Positions 1-8,200 of a stretch of DNA of 64,000 nucleotides are shown here, piece by piece. Each line of letters begins with the position of its first letter. Position 1 is the stretch's first letter. The stretch is from Nitratireductor luteus (GTDB taxonomy: Bacteria; Pseudomonadota; Alphaproteobacteria; Rhizobiales; Rhizobiaceae): contig NZ_JAOANW010000016.1 of assembly GCF_026162365.1 (NCBI RefSeq), positions 1 through 64,000 on the forward strand, given 5' to 3'. A program made the position numbers and the translations under genes. The notes beneath the pieces were generated by a model. It was given only the letters and a program-made list of their open reading frames with translations. It was not told the origin of the DNA and ran no database searches.

Positions 1-52
1 TCAATCGGGCATACCGCTCGTCAATGTCCCAGAACCCGGCTTGTCCCCGCAT
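1..52 (-). mobile_element. IS5-like transposase, N-terminus only (runs off left edge)
   Basis: An ATG at 52-50 on the minus strand opens a frame reading MRGQAGFWDIDERYARL up to the window edge. The FWD-[IV]-[DE]ER start followed by L is typical of IS5-family DDE transposases, whose N-terminus precedes the DUF772 domain. Only 17 residues are visible, so the catalytic DDE triad and the far inverted repeat lie outside the window. The element end should fall between about 55 and 110, but I cannot define an inverted repeat without the other end. The neighbouring genes are broken, which fits a transposon-scarred site. Confidence 0.55.
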
Positions 53-86
53 CCGCTACCTCCGCGCAAATCACCGCGACAGTGAA

Positions 87-305
87 TCAAAATCCGGTGC
101 CGAAGGCGAGGTTTTTAGAGACCTCCAATTGGGATTTGTAACGATTGGGATATGCAGGCGCCACGCCGATATAGTCGACACGATTATCACGATATGGCAA
201 CGCAGGCGTCGTCTTCACATGCTTCAGAAAATGATCATGCAGCTTTGAAATATCGATCTTAAAATTAGCCAGCCTTGCGAACAAAACATCTTGCGACCGG
301 TTCAT
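87..305 (-). CDS. Hypothetical protein, probably 3'-truncated beside the IS
   Basis: A 72-residue frame begins MNRSQDVLFARLANF behind a strong ribosome-binding site (AAGGAG, 5 bases before the ATG), so the start looks genuine. The protein has no signal peptide or membrane segment. I do not recognise the family. The frame ends in a TGA only about 35 bases before the transposase start, and the C-terminal residues look like ordinary coding sequence. The simplest reading is that the transposon entered this gene and removed its 3' end. An intact short protein is the alternative. Confidence 0.35.
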   Translation of the reverse strand: MNRSQDVLFARLANFKIDISKLHDHFLKHVKTTPALPYRDNRVDYIGVAPAYPNRYKSQLEVSKNLAFGTGF

Positions 306-378
306 ATCTTCTCCTTATTTTAAACTATATCTAATCAATGAAATTTCTGAATAATGTTCTTCTATTATAACATGCCGT
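306..378 (-). promoter_or_regulatory. AT-rich upstream region of the truncated gene
   Basis: This stretch is far more AT-rich than its surroundings (runs such as TTTTAAACTATAT and TTCTATTATAACAT) and lies directly upstream of the strong ribosome-binding site at 305. It probably holds the promoter of the truncated minus-strand gene. No operator could be defined. Confidence 0.3.
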
Positions 379-670
379 CTATGTACACACTCCGTATATG
401 ACATCGATTAACGCGGCAATGCGCGATGGTGCGAGTTCGACGGGCTTGATCATTGTACCGGTCAGACAGTCCAAGGAACGGTCGATGGCGGCCTTGAGCT
501 TTGTATCGCCGGTGGTCGAAACATGGATGCCAGCCATAGATGAAGCGGCCCTTCGGGCCAACCTGCGTCGCCAGGTAATCGCTGCCGCGCCTGATCAGCG
601 AGCGCACATCGCCTCTTGTTCGATCACGGGGCGCAGCCGCGCCAGATGTTGGGAGATAGGAAGGCTTCAC
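379..670 (-). pseudogene. Decayed remnant with frameshift and internal deletion
   Basis: One minus frame reads SLIRRGSDYLATQVGPKGRF then IYGWHPCFDH. A second frame continues with DTKLKAAIDRSL and LTGTMIKPVEL. Together they look like two halves of a helical-repeat protein of the six-hairpin kind, where a YGWHPCFD-type segment is followed by a helix pair and a DRSL.YLT segment. The helix pair between them is missing and the frame changes, so the gene cannot make the full protein. The original product is uncertain. It belongs to the decayed strip next to the transposase. Confidence 0.4.
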
Positions 671-713
671 TATGTCGATCCTGTTTCTGGTCCATGCATG
701 GCGACGGCGAATC

Positions 714-1133
714 TCATTCGCCGCCGTAGCACCGTTCCATCATCTTTGGCTGAAAGCCTCCGTGCCCCGCAGAAGCGGTTTGATGATCGAGGCGATCATC
801 GACAAGGCGCCTGTAATAGATTGGATCGATGCGCTCGAAGGGAACCGAGGGAAGCGGAAACTTTTCGTCCGGACGGGCCGCATACATCGCCGCATAGTAG
901 GCGAATTCGCCAACGTCCATGCCTTCCTGTCCGGGAACACGCGTAACCTTCGCGCTCCCAAAGGGTAGGACTGTCCCAGCCGTGGTGCAGCCGGCAAGCC
1001 CGAGAAAGGCCATGCCGCCGCTTGCCTGAAGAAACGCCCGGCGATCCAGGCGGGTCGTTCCAGACGCAGTTGTTTCATGCTTTGGTGATTTCGCCATATC
1101 GCTTGTTCTGCCCGAAAAAGAGAACTTGAACAT
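714..1133 (-). pseudogene. L,D-transpeptidase (ErfK/YbiS family) N-terminal remnant
   Basis: The frame opens with a twin-arginine/lipoprotein-like leader (LDRRAFLQASGG, then FLGLAGC) and continues into PDEKFPLPSV and IDPIYYRR. This is the region just before the catalytic domain in rhizobial YkuD/ErfK-type L,D-transpeptidases. After RRLVDD the expected PGT.VVD segment and the whole catalytic domain with its HG...S.GC.R motif are absent; the reading runs into unrelated sequence and stops at residue 139. It is therefore an export leader and linker without an enzyme. The full protein would cross-link peptidoglycan in the periplasm. Confidence 0.6.
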
Positions 1134-1193
1134 GCTGCCTCGCCATTCTCGTCGGCTGGCTTCATCTCAGCTCGGACATCGGACCACAACCGA

Positions 1194-1994
1194 TCACTTC
1201 GCCGCGGCGAGCCGGTCGGTTCTTAGCCTGTGGCGGTGATCTGTGAGGCGCCAAGCACCGCCGAGAACTGCACAAAGAAGGCCGAGACCAGTCGCCCCGA
1301 TAATCAGGAACATGATCAGCAGCTGATACCGAACGGCTTCCGCGGGAGGTATACCGGCCAGGATCTGGCCGGTCATCATACCAGGCAGAGACACGACACC
1401 GGCCGCCGCCATGGCGTTGATCATCGGCATGAAACCGCGACGCATTGCTTCCTGCATGGCAGGACGCAGCGCCTCAAAGCGCGTCGCCCCGAGTGCAATG
1501 CGCGTCTCTATGGCCGGGCGTTCGCGAACGGCGGCGGTGGTCAATGTGTCGAGGCCGAGACTGATCCCCGTCATTGCGTTGCCGAGGACCATGCCGAAGA
1601 GTGGGATGGCGTAACGAGGATCATACAGGGGTTCAGGCTGGATGCTCCCCAAAAGCGCTACGGCGGTTACCGTTGCGGCAGCGAGAGTCATGGTTGCCGT
1701 GCCCAACCCGTAACCCCACCATCCGCTAAGCCGGCGGTGCTGACGTGCGGCAATCTCTCGCCCGGCAAACAACACCATGACAAGCGCCATAAGGAGCGTC
1801 CAGGGAAGTGATGCCACACTGAACAGGAGCGTAAGGACAGCTCCCACCGCAGAGAGCTGAACCACCATACGCACGGTCGCGATAAGCAGTTGCCGTTCGA
1901 CACCAAGGGAGAGCCGAAGGGACAGAAGGCCGCTCAATAAGACAAATACCGACACGGCGGCAAGATCCCAGACTGTCAGGCTGACAACGTTCAT
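1194..1994 (-). CDS. fetB: FetB-type ABC exporter permease (UPF0014)
   Basis: This 266-residue membrane protein has about seven hydrophobic segments and the family hallmark LGNAMTGISLGLD near residues 137-150, followed by a polar ETRIALGATRFEALRPA stretch. E. coli FetB is about the same length and, with FetA, exports iron and protects against oxidative stress. The start codon overlaps the stop of the upstream ATPase gene in an ATGA arrangement, so the two are translationally coupled. Substrate (iron) is inferred from the family, not from the sequence. Confidence 0.85.
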   Translation of the reverse strand: MNVVSLTVWDLAAVSVFVLLSGLLSLRLSLGVERQLLIATVRMVVQLSAVGAVLTLLFSVASLPWTLLMALVMVLFAGREIAARQHRRLSGWWGYGLGTATMTLAAATVTAVALLGSIQPEPLYDPRYAIPLFGMVLGNAMTGISLGLDTLTTAAVRERPAIETRIALGATRFEALRPAMQEAMRRGFMPMINAMAAAGVVSLPGMMTGQILAGIPPAEAVRYQLLIMFLIIGATGLGLLCAVLGGAWRLTDHRHRLRTDRLAAAK

Positions 1995-2587
1995 ACCGCC
2001 GCCTTCAGCCTGCCGGTTTCCATGGCATAGCGGCGGTCAGCAAGTCGATTTGCCTGAGCATCACTATGGGTGACGAGCAGGATTGCTGCGCCATCGTCGC
2101 GGAGACTGCGGATCATTGTTTCCACATTCTGCCCAGTCTCCGCATCAAGCGCCGCCGTCGGTTCATCAAGCAAGAGGACAGCCGGACGGTCTTCGACCGC
2201 GCGCAGAAAACCAAGGCGCTGCTTCTCGCCGGTGGAGAGCCGCGCAACCTGCCATGTCATGCAATCTTTAGGCAGGTCGAGCAATCCCGCCATTGCTCGC
2301 GCCTCGTCGAGGGACCGAAAATGCGGCCCGACGCAATCATCCCACCACGCGGCCTCGGCTGGCACGAGGCGCACCTGGCGGCGCCATTGCGGCCCGCTTG
2401 TCTCGGATTGCGCCACGCCGTCAAACCAGACTTCGCCCTCATGAGGATCGAGGTCGGCAATGGCACGCAGGAGCAGGCTCTTTCCGGCGCCCGACGGGCC
2501 ACGCAATGTGCCAATCTCGCCGCCAGGCACTTCAAGGCTGCAGTCTGTCAGGACTGAAGTGGTGATCCCCTTTGCAATAAGACGCAT
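1991..2587 (-). CDS. fetA: FetA-type ABC transporter ATPase
   Basis: A compact 198-residue ABC ATPase with Walker A GPSGAGKS at residues 30-37, signature LSTGE at 117-121, Walker B VLLLDEP at 137-143 and a switch histidine in LLVTHSD. It is short, like E. coli FetA (YbbL), and its partner permease follows with a 4-base overlap. Together they form a cytoplasmic-membrane exporter thought to pump iron. The 177 bases upstream, before the dctM stop, hold no gene and probably contain the promoter. Confidence 0.85.
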   Translation of the reverse strand: MRLIAKGITTSVLTDCSLEVPGGEIGTLRGPSGAGKSLLLRAIADLDPHEGEVWFDGVAQSETSGPQWRRQVRLVPAEAAWWDDCVGPHFRSLDEARAMAGLLDLPKDCMTWQVARLSTGEKQRLGFLRAVEDRPAVLLLDEPTAALDAETGQNVETMIRSLRDDGAAILLVTHSDAQANRLADRRYAMETGRLKAAV

Positions 2588-2764
2588 GCCAACCGGTTTT
2601 CTTCAGGCGCTGACGTGGAGATTTGTCGAGACTAACCGCCCACGCCAACTATCCGCCATGAGCGATAGCCCGTCAAAGTGTATTTGCCCAGCCAGCCGAG
2701 ATTGCGGCTTTGGCAATCCGGCCAGTACCTGCTGTTCCCAATTTCTACAGGCAAGCTGCGCCCG

Positions 2765-4063
2765 TCACCGACCTGGAAACGCATCGGGAAGGAAGGTCCA
2801 GGGAAGGAACATGAAAAGAGCGGGCAGCACGATGCCTGCAACGATGATCGCCAGCACCAGCCCGATCAGCGGCAGGATCGCCATGAACGCTCGGGGCGTC
2901 GAGACATTGCCAATCTGCGTCGCAATCAGCAGGCAGATGCCGTAGGGTGGAGTGACCAGCCCCAGCATCAATGACAGCACCACGATCAAGCCCAGATGCA
3001 CCTGGTCGATTCCGCCGATGGTTCCAATGCTCTGAATGATGGGCAAGAAGATGATCACTGCCGTTACAGGGCTGAGAACGGTCCCGATGATCAGCATGAA
3101 AGCCGTGATCATCAGCGTCAAGCCGATGCGTGTCTCGGTGATCGATAAAATGAACTCAGCCACCTCGCGGGCAATGCCGAGATAGGAGATCAGCCAGCCC
3201 ATGATGCCGGCCGAGGCCACGGCGAACATCGGCAGCGAATAGGCGATGACGGAATCAGAAAAAATGCGCGGCAGCGCGGAAGGACGGATGGCGCGATATA
3301 AGCCCATGGAGAGCAACAGCCCGACCACCACGGCGATTGCCGCTGCCTCCGTGGCGGTGAACACGCCCAACGTGATGCCGCCCAGAATGACGATCGGGAG
3401 GATCATGGGCGGCGCAGCAGACAATCCGGTTTCGGCCACACGCCGGAGAGAGGCCTTCTGCTGCGGCTTGATGTCGAACTTGCGCGCGACGACATAGGTG
3501 TAGCCCATCTGCGACAGGCCGATCAGGATGCCCGGAACGATGCCGCCCAGAAACAGCGCGCCCACCGAGACATTGCCGAAAGCACCATAGATTACCATCA
3601 GGATCGAAGGCGGAATGATGCCGCCCAGGACCGAAGAGGCTGCAGTCAGCGCAACGGCAAACGGCGCGGGGTAGCCGGCCTTCTTCATCGCCGGGATCAG
3701 CACCCCGCCCACGCTTGCCGTGTCGGCGGCGGCAGAACCGGAGAGGCTGGCAAACATCATCGAGACCATGACGTTGATGTGGCCGAGTCCGCCGCGGATA
3801 TGGCCGACGGTCGCATCGGCGAAGTTCAGCAGCCGGTCGGTGATACCGCCGTCATTCATCAATCTCCCCAAAAGCAGGAAGAACGGCACAGCCAGCAGCG
3901 GAAAGGAGTTGATGCTGGCGAACATCTGATTGACCACTGAAGTGAGCGGAATGCCGAGCTGCCAGATGGTCATGATCGAGGCAAGGCCAATGGCGAATGC
4001 GATCGGCACGCGCAAGGCGATCAGGACCAGGAAGCTTGCGATAAGCGTCAGGATCGGCGGCAT
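2765..4063 (-). CDS. TRAP transporter large permease (DctM)
   Basis: This 432-residue integral membrane protein has around twelve hydrophobic segments and the DctM hallmarks GSAAADTASVGGVLIPAM near residue 110 and IPPSILMVIYG near residue 150. It forms the Na+-driven channel of a tripartite ATP-independent periplasmic transporter. The gene sits three bases after dctQ and is the last of the LysR-monooxygenase-CMD-TRAP operon. The substrate is unknown; the operon partners suggest a compound that is first oxidised by a flavoenzyme. Confidence 0.93.
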   Translation of the reverse strand: MPPILTLIASFLVLIALRVPIAFAIGLASIMTIWQLGIPLTSVVNQMFASINSFPLLAVPFFLLLGRLMNDGGITDRLLNFADATVGHIRGGLGHINVMVSMMFASLSGSAAADTASVGGVLIPAMKKAGYPAPFAVALTAASSVLGGIIPPSILMVIYGAFGNVSVGALFLGGIVPGILIGLSQMGYTYVVARKFDIKPQQKASLRRVAETGLSAAPPMILPIVILGGITLGVFTATEAAAIAVVVGLLLSMGLYRAIRPSALPRIFSDSVIAYSLPMFAVASAGIMGWLISYLGIAREVAEFILSITETRIGLTLMITAFMLIIGTVLSPVTAVIIFLPIIQSIGTIGGIDQVHLGLIVVLSLMLGLVTPPYGICLLIATQIGNVSTPRAFMAILPLIGLVLAIIVAGIVLPALFMFLPWTFLPDAFPGR

Positions 4064-4066
4064 GTA

Positions 4067-4567
4067 TCAGAGGTCCCCCTGCTGGTGCTCACCCGCGCCG
4101 CCGGTGCGCAGCCGGCGCAGATCAGTTTGGATAACCTCGATCAAGAACAGCGCCATCGCGAGTCCCGAAACGGGGATCGCGGCGAAAACATAGGCCAGCG
4201 GAATACCGAGCGAGATGGAGGAGCGCCGCAGCCCCATGCCGGTGAAGATCTGGCCGTGCACCACCAGCACGTAGACGACGGGCAGGCAGGCCAGGCTGCC
4301 GAACAGCCGCAGCGCGTTGTTGGTGGTAATGAACTCTTCGGGCAGCAGTTCCACCACATAGTGAACCTGTCGCCGTACGGCTACGGCCGCGCCGAGGAAC
4401 ACGGACCAGACGAAGCAAAGCAGCGCCACCTCGTCGGTCCAGTTGACCGAGATGCCGAGATAGTTCCGCGCCAGGACCTGGTAGGCGATCGTGGTTATGA
4501 AGACGGCGAACAGCGAACCCGCCACGAACATAAAGACCCACTCGATAAATCCGTTGATCGCCCGCAT
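4067..4567 (-). CDS. TRAP transporter small permease (DctQ)
   Basis: A 166-residue protein with four hydrophobic segments and the DctQ-type WTDEVALLCFVW segment after the first two. It links the binding protein to the large permease. It lies between dctP and dctM on the same strand, the usual TRAP order. Nothing in it is unusual. Confidence 0.88.
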   Translation of the reverse strand: MRAINGFIEWVFMFVAGSLFAVFITTIAYQVLARNYLGISVNWTDEVALLCFVWSVFLGAAVAVRRQVHYVVELLPEEFITTNNALRLFGSLACLPVVYVLVVHGQIFTGMGLRRSSISLGIPLAYVFAAIPVSGLAMALFLIEVIQTDLRRLRTGGAGEHQQGDL

Positions 4568-4626
4568 GGCGCTTCCCCCGGCAGCTTGGCGAGCCCGGCG
4601 GCGCTTGGCCGCCGAGCGGATGGCGA

Positions 4627-5604
4627 TCAGCGCAGGTTGCGCACGGTTTCCAGCATGTCGCTCATGCCGAGGCGCTCGGCATATTCCTCATGCAGCGGGC
4701 TGGCCGTGGCGATAAAGGCCTGCTTGTCGACCTCTGAGACGGTGACGCCCTGCTCTTCAAGCTTGGAGATCAGCTCGTTGTCATATTGCTCGCCCATGTC
4801 GGTGCCGCGTTCGGCGGCCAACTTGGCTGCAGCCTCGACCGTCGCACGCTCCTCCTCAGACAGACGGCCCCAGGTGATCTCGCTGATGGAGATGTGGCTC
4901 ATCATGATCTGGTGCTCGGTCTTGTTGTGGAACTTGGCCACTTCATAAAGCCGCCCGCCATAATAGCCGCTGATGGTGCTCTCGAAGGCGTTGACGACGC
5001 CGGTCTGGAGACCCGTATAGACCTCGGTCCAGGGCAGCGAGGTAGTCAGTGCGCCGGTCGCCTGCCACATTTCCGCATCGAGCTGCGAGCCGGTAACCCG
5101 CATCTTGACGCCGTCCAGGTCTTCGGGGCTGGTGACCGGACCGCTGGAGGCGTTCAGGTTGCGCGTGCCGCCGCCTGTCAGCGCAAGCAGGTTCAGGCCG
5201 ACGCCGGCATCCGCCACCTCCTGCTTGAAGAAGCTGAATACCTCGCCGTCGGGATCGGTGGCGGCGCGAAAGCTGTCCATTCCGTCGAACAGGTAGTTGA
5301 GGCTGAAGAATTCGAATTTCTTGACGAAGGGCGAGATATTCTGGACGCCGCCGATCATGACGTCGACGGTGCCGATGCGCATCTCGTCGACCACGGTCTG
5401 GTCATTGCCCAACTGCCCACCGTTGAAGATCTCGACAGTCAAATCGGTATTGGCTTCGACCTCGGTCTTGAAGGTCTCGGCGGCGTCGATCCACGGGTGC
5501 GGGGGGGCCACGACGGTCGCCAGGCGCAGCGTTTGTGCTGTCGCAGGCAGGGCGGTTGCAATGAGAACCGCAGCCAGGATTGTTGTCGCCGGGGTCAGTT
5601 TCAT
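4627..5604 (-). CDS. TRAP transporter substrate-binding protein (DctP)
   Basis: This 325-residue periplasmic protein has a Sec signal peptide ending in ALPATAQ at about residue 24. The body shows the DctP fold signatures: LDGVKMRV, containing the conserved carboxylate-binding arginine, then a tryptophan-rich LPWTEVYTGLQTGVVNAFE segment. It captures an organic-acid-like ligand and hands it to DctQM. It follows the peroxidase-like gene by only 57 bases, so it belongs to the same transcript as the enzymes upstream. Confidence 0.92.
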   Translation of the reverse strand: MKLTPATTILAAVLIATALPATAQTLRLATVVAPPHPWIDAAETFKTEVEANTDLTVEIFNGGQLGNDQTVVDEMRIGTVDVMIGGVQNISPFVKKFEFFSLNYLFDGMDSFRAATDPDGEVFSFFKQEVADAGVGLNLLALTGGGTRNLNASSGPVTSPEDLDGVKMRVTGSQLDAEMWQATGALTTSLPWTEVYTGLQTGVVNAFESTISGYYGGRLYEVAKFHNKTEHQIMMSHISISEITWGRLSEEERATVEAAAKLAAERGTDMGEQYDNELISKLEEQGVTVSEVDKQAFIATASPLHEEYAERLGMSDMLETVRNLR

Positions 5605-5661
5605 GTCGGAGTCTCCTCTTTGCGCAGGGTCTTCGGCGACCCATTTTCTTGCTCGTGGTTC

Positions 5662-6240
5662 TTAGCGGTCGTCCACCGGTTCCCCCAGCGTATGCATCAG
5701 CCGGTTCGCCCAACCGAACAGCGCCGTGGCCAGTGTCAGGTCCAGGATTTCCTGGTCATCCAGACCTAGCGCGCGCAGGGCCTCGATATCGGCTTGGCCG
5801 ACTTGGGGTGGGCATTGCGACAGGCGTACACCAAACTCCAGGATGGCTTTGCTGCGTGCGTCTAAATCGGCGGCCTCGCCGTCGAGAAAAACCTTCTGCA
5901 TCACCGTCTCGTCCTTGGTGATCTGGTTGTAGCGGCTGGCATGAACGGCAGCGCAGTAGATGCAGCGGTTGACGAACGAAGCGGCGACGGCGCCCAACTC
6001 CCGCTCCGCTCGCGACAGGCCGCCCGCATCGTACATGATGCCGTTGAAGAGCGGCGTGCGTGCGGACAGCGCCTCCGGGTCATGCGCCAGCACAAGGACA
6101 TAGTCGGAGATCTTGGTGTTCGACGGAGTTTCCGACAGCGCGGTGCGCTGCTCCTCCGTCGCCGTCTCCAAATCGACCGGCACGACGTGCGGGCGCCATT
6201 TCGGCACGCGGGTGGTGAACTTGCGGATGATGCGGCTCAT
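5662..6240 (-). CDS. Peroxidase-related protein with AhpD/CMD domain (CxxC type)
   Basis: A 192-residue protein with a carboxymuconolactone-decarboxylase/AhpD-like helical domain. It carries the redox motif C-I-Y-C followed by AAVH near residue 94, the pattern of AhpD-type alkylhydroperoxidases. Its start overlaps the stop of the preceding CMD gene (ATGA), so the two are made together. Likely role: reducing a peroxide or peroxyflavin by-product of the operon's monooxygenase. The substrate is not visible from sequence. Confidence 0.82.
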   Translation of the reverse strand: MSRIIRKFTTRVPKWRPHVVPVDLETATEEQRTALSETPSNTKISDYVLVLAHDPEALSARTPLFNGIMYDAGGLSRAERELGAVAASFVNRCIYCAAVHASRYNQITKDETVMQKVFLDGEAADLDARSKAILEFGVRLSQCPPQVGQADIEALRALGLDDQEILDLTLATALFGWANRLMHTLGEPVDDR

Positions 6241-6719
6241 GCGCTCTTTCCCATCGCGCGCAGCACGTTGGCGACGCGCAGCTGGTAGTTGACGAAGGCG
6301 ACCAGGCCGGCCAGGCGGACGATATCGCCCTCGGCCAGGCCAGCGTCGCGCAGCATCTCGATGTCCTCAGGCACGGCATCCTTCGGGCGCAGGGTGACCT
6401 TGTCCGTATAGGCCAGTAGCGCGGCCAGCCGGCGTTCTTCACTGCCGACGCCGGGTTCGGCCACCGCCAGCAGATCGCCAGCATTCCCGGCCAGTTCCGT
6501 GTAGTGTGCGGCCAGCGCCGCATCACCGCAGATGCGCGCCATCCGGGCGGCCAGAACCGCCCGTTCCGGCAACGACAGCCCGCCCGGAACCCTTGGCAAG
6601 AGGGCGGCGTCATGAGAGGCTTGGGTCAGATCCATCAGGCGGGCGCGCAGCTTTAGCACCTTCGCAAGCGCACCGGTCTCGGGCACGCCGGCTGTCCGTT
6701 CCAGAACATGGGATATCAT
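6237..6719 (-). CDS. CMD-domain protein without the CxxC pair
   Basis: A 160-residue all-helical protein of the CMD/AhpD superfamily. The start at 6719 was chosen because it forms an ATGA overlap with the monooxygenase stop; a longer upstream start would lie inside that gene. Where catalytic members have CxxC followed by histidine, this one reads RICGDAALAAHY, with a single cysteine. It is probably not a redox enzyme by itself and may be a structural or regulatory partner of the CxxC protein immediately downstream. Both are coupled by overlapping codons. Confidence 0.78.
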   Translation of the reverse strand: MISHVLERTAGVPETGALAKVLKLRARLMDLTQASHDAALLPRVPGGLSLPERAVLAARMARICGDAALAAHYTELAGNAGDLLAVAEPGVGSEERRLAALLAYTDKVTLRPKDAVPEDIEMLRDAGLAEGDIVRLAGLVAFVNYQLRVANVLRAMGKSA

Positions 6720-8200
6720 GCGCGCGCTCCTTCCACGGCGGCCGATGCGGGCCATTCGGAGACCCGCCATTCATCACCCAGAAGCTCGGGCTTGTCATAC
6801 GTTTCCAACGCCTGCCAGTGATCGTCGATATCCTCTGCATAGAGCGCTGCGGCAATCGCTTCGGCAAGCCAGCGTGCCCCCTCGCTGATGCCGGGAATAT
6901 CGCCGCTGACCTTGCCGAGGCTCACGGTGGCGCCGAAGTTGAAACAGTGGATGCGGTGGAGCCACGGAGCAGTGCCGGGAACTTTCTCGCGGAAGGCGAA
7001 ATCGCCGCCCACATAGGGGAAATTCCCCAGCTCCGGATGTTCCAGTCCCGGCGGCGGCGCATAGCAGTCACGCCATAGAAGGATACGGTCGGCATAATCC
7101 GCAAGCTCTACCCGCGCAGCGGGCTCGATGCGGAAACCGGTACCGAGGATCAGGAAATCCGTCTCAAGCGGTCCGCGCTCAGTATCCAGCACAACCTGCC
7201 GGCCGTCGTACCGGGCTTCCTGGATACCGGCGCCGAAGTGGAAATGGGCGTTCGGATGCCGGCTGACCCGCAGGGTCGAGCCGCGCGGTGCGGGTGTCTG
7301 GGTGACGAAGGAATAATGCATGAAGCGCCAGCGCCACTCATCCGGCAGCCGTGCGTAGCCCTGCGTGAAGCCGTAGGAGCCTATGCCCATCATCTTGTTG
7401 ATGGTAGGCATTTCCGTACGGCGGATCAGATGGCGCACCTCGGCCGCGCCATGCTCCAGCGCTTCCGCCGCGTTGTCGACAGCCGAGGCGCCGACGCCCA
7501 CCACCGCCACGCGTTTACCGCTAAGCGCCGCGAAGTCGATGTCGTCCGCCGAGTGTGCCCAGGCATCCGAGGGCAGGCCCTGCACAAAGCCGGGAATGTT
7601 CGGCCCGCCGGTGCCGTCTCGACCAGTCGCCATGACCAGCCGCCGGGTCAGAATCGAGGCCTCGTCGCCGCCCTTCAGAAAGAGGCGCAGGTAATTTCCC
7701 TCAGGAACGACGCGGATTATCTCGATGCCATTCTCCACCGGCAAGTCCAACACCTTCCGGTACCAGCGCAGATAATCCATCCACATCGGGCGGGGAATCT
7801 TGTCCAGTTTTTCCCAGGCCTCGCGGCCATTCTGCGCCTCGTACCAGGCGCGGAAGGTCAGCGGCCCCATGCCAAAGGCAGGGCCCGGCAATGTCTTGGG
7901 CGACCGCAGCGTCTCCATTCGGGCGTAAGTGACCCACGGGCCTTCCTGACCCGCCTTGTTGCGGTCAAAGATGCGCATGTTACGCATCCCCCCGGCCATG
8001 AGGGCGAAGCCTGCAACCAGCCCGCACATGCCGCCGCCCATCACCACAACGTCATGCACCCGCTCACCACTCTCGCTGCGATGCGCCGGCACCCAGTTGG
8101 CCGCGGGCAGGTTCAGGCATTCGAGATCGAAGCGTATGCGGGCAGCCAGGGCATCAAGGTCTTGTTCGGCGAAAGCGGCAGTTCGGGAATGACAGGTCAT
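6716..8200 (-). CDS. FAD/NAD(P)-dependent monooxygenase-like oxidoreductase
   Basis: A 494-residue flavoprotein. The FAD site is MGGGMCG at residues 54-60, an ATGRDG motif lies at 191-196, and a second Rossmann site, VVGVGASA at 233-240, binds NAD(P)H. This two-nucleotide layout is that of group B flavin monooxygenases. The start at 8200 makes an ATGA overlap with the LysR stop. It probably oxidises the compound brought in by the TRAP system at the end of the operon. The Baeyer-Villiger FxGxxxHxxxWP fingerprint is not obvious, so the exact reaction remains open. Confidence 0.8.
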   Translation of the reverse strand: MTCHSRTAAFAEQDLDALAARIRFDLECLNLPAANWVPAHRSESGERVHDVVVMGGGMCGLVAGFALMAGGMRNMRIFDRNKAGQEGPWVTYARMETLRSPKTLPGPAFGMGPLTFRAWYEAQNGREAWEKLDKIPRPMWMDYLRWYRKVLDLPVENGIEIIRVVPEGNYLRLFLKGGDEASILTRRLVMATGRDGTGGPNIPGFVQGLPSDAWAHSADDIDFAALSGKRVAVVGVGASAVDNAAEALEHGAAEVRHLIRRTEMPTINKMMGIGSYGFTQGYARLPDEWRWRFMHYSFVTQTPAPRGSTLRVSRHPNAHFHFGAGIQEARYDGRQVVLDTERGPLETDFLILGTGFRIEPAARVELADYADRILLWRDCYAPPPGLEHPELGNFPYVGGDFAFREKVPGTAPWLHRIHCFNFGATVSLGKVSGDIPGISEGARWLAEAIAAALYAEDIDDHWQALETYDKPELLGDEWRVSEWPASAAVEGARA

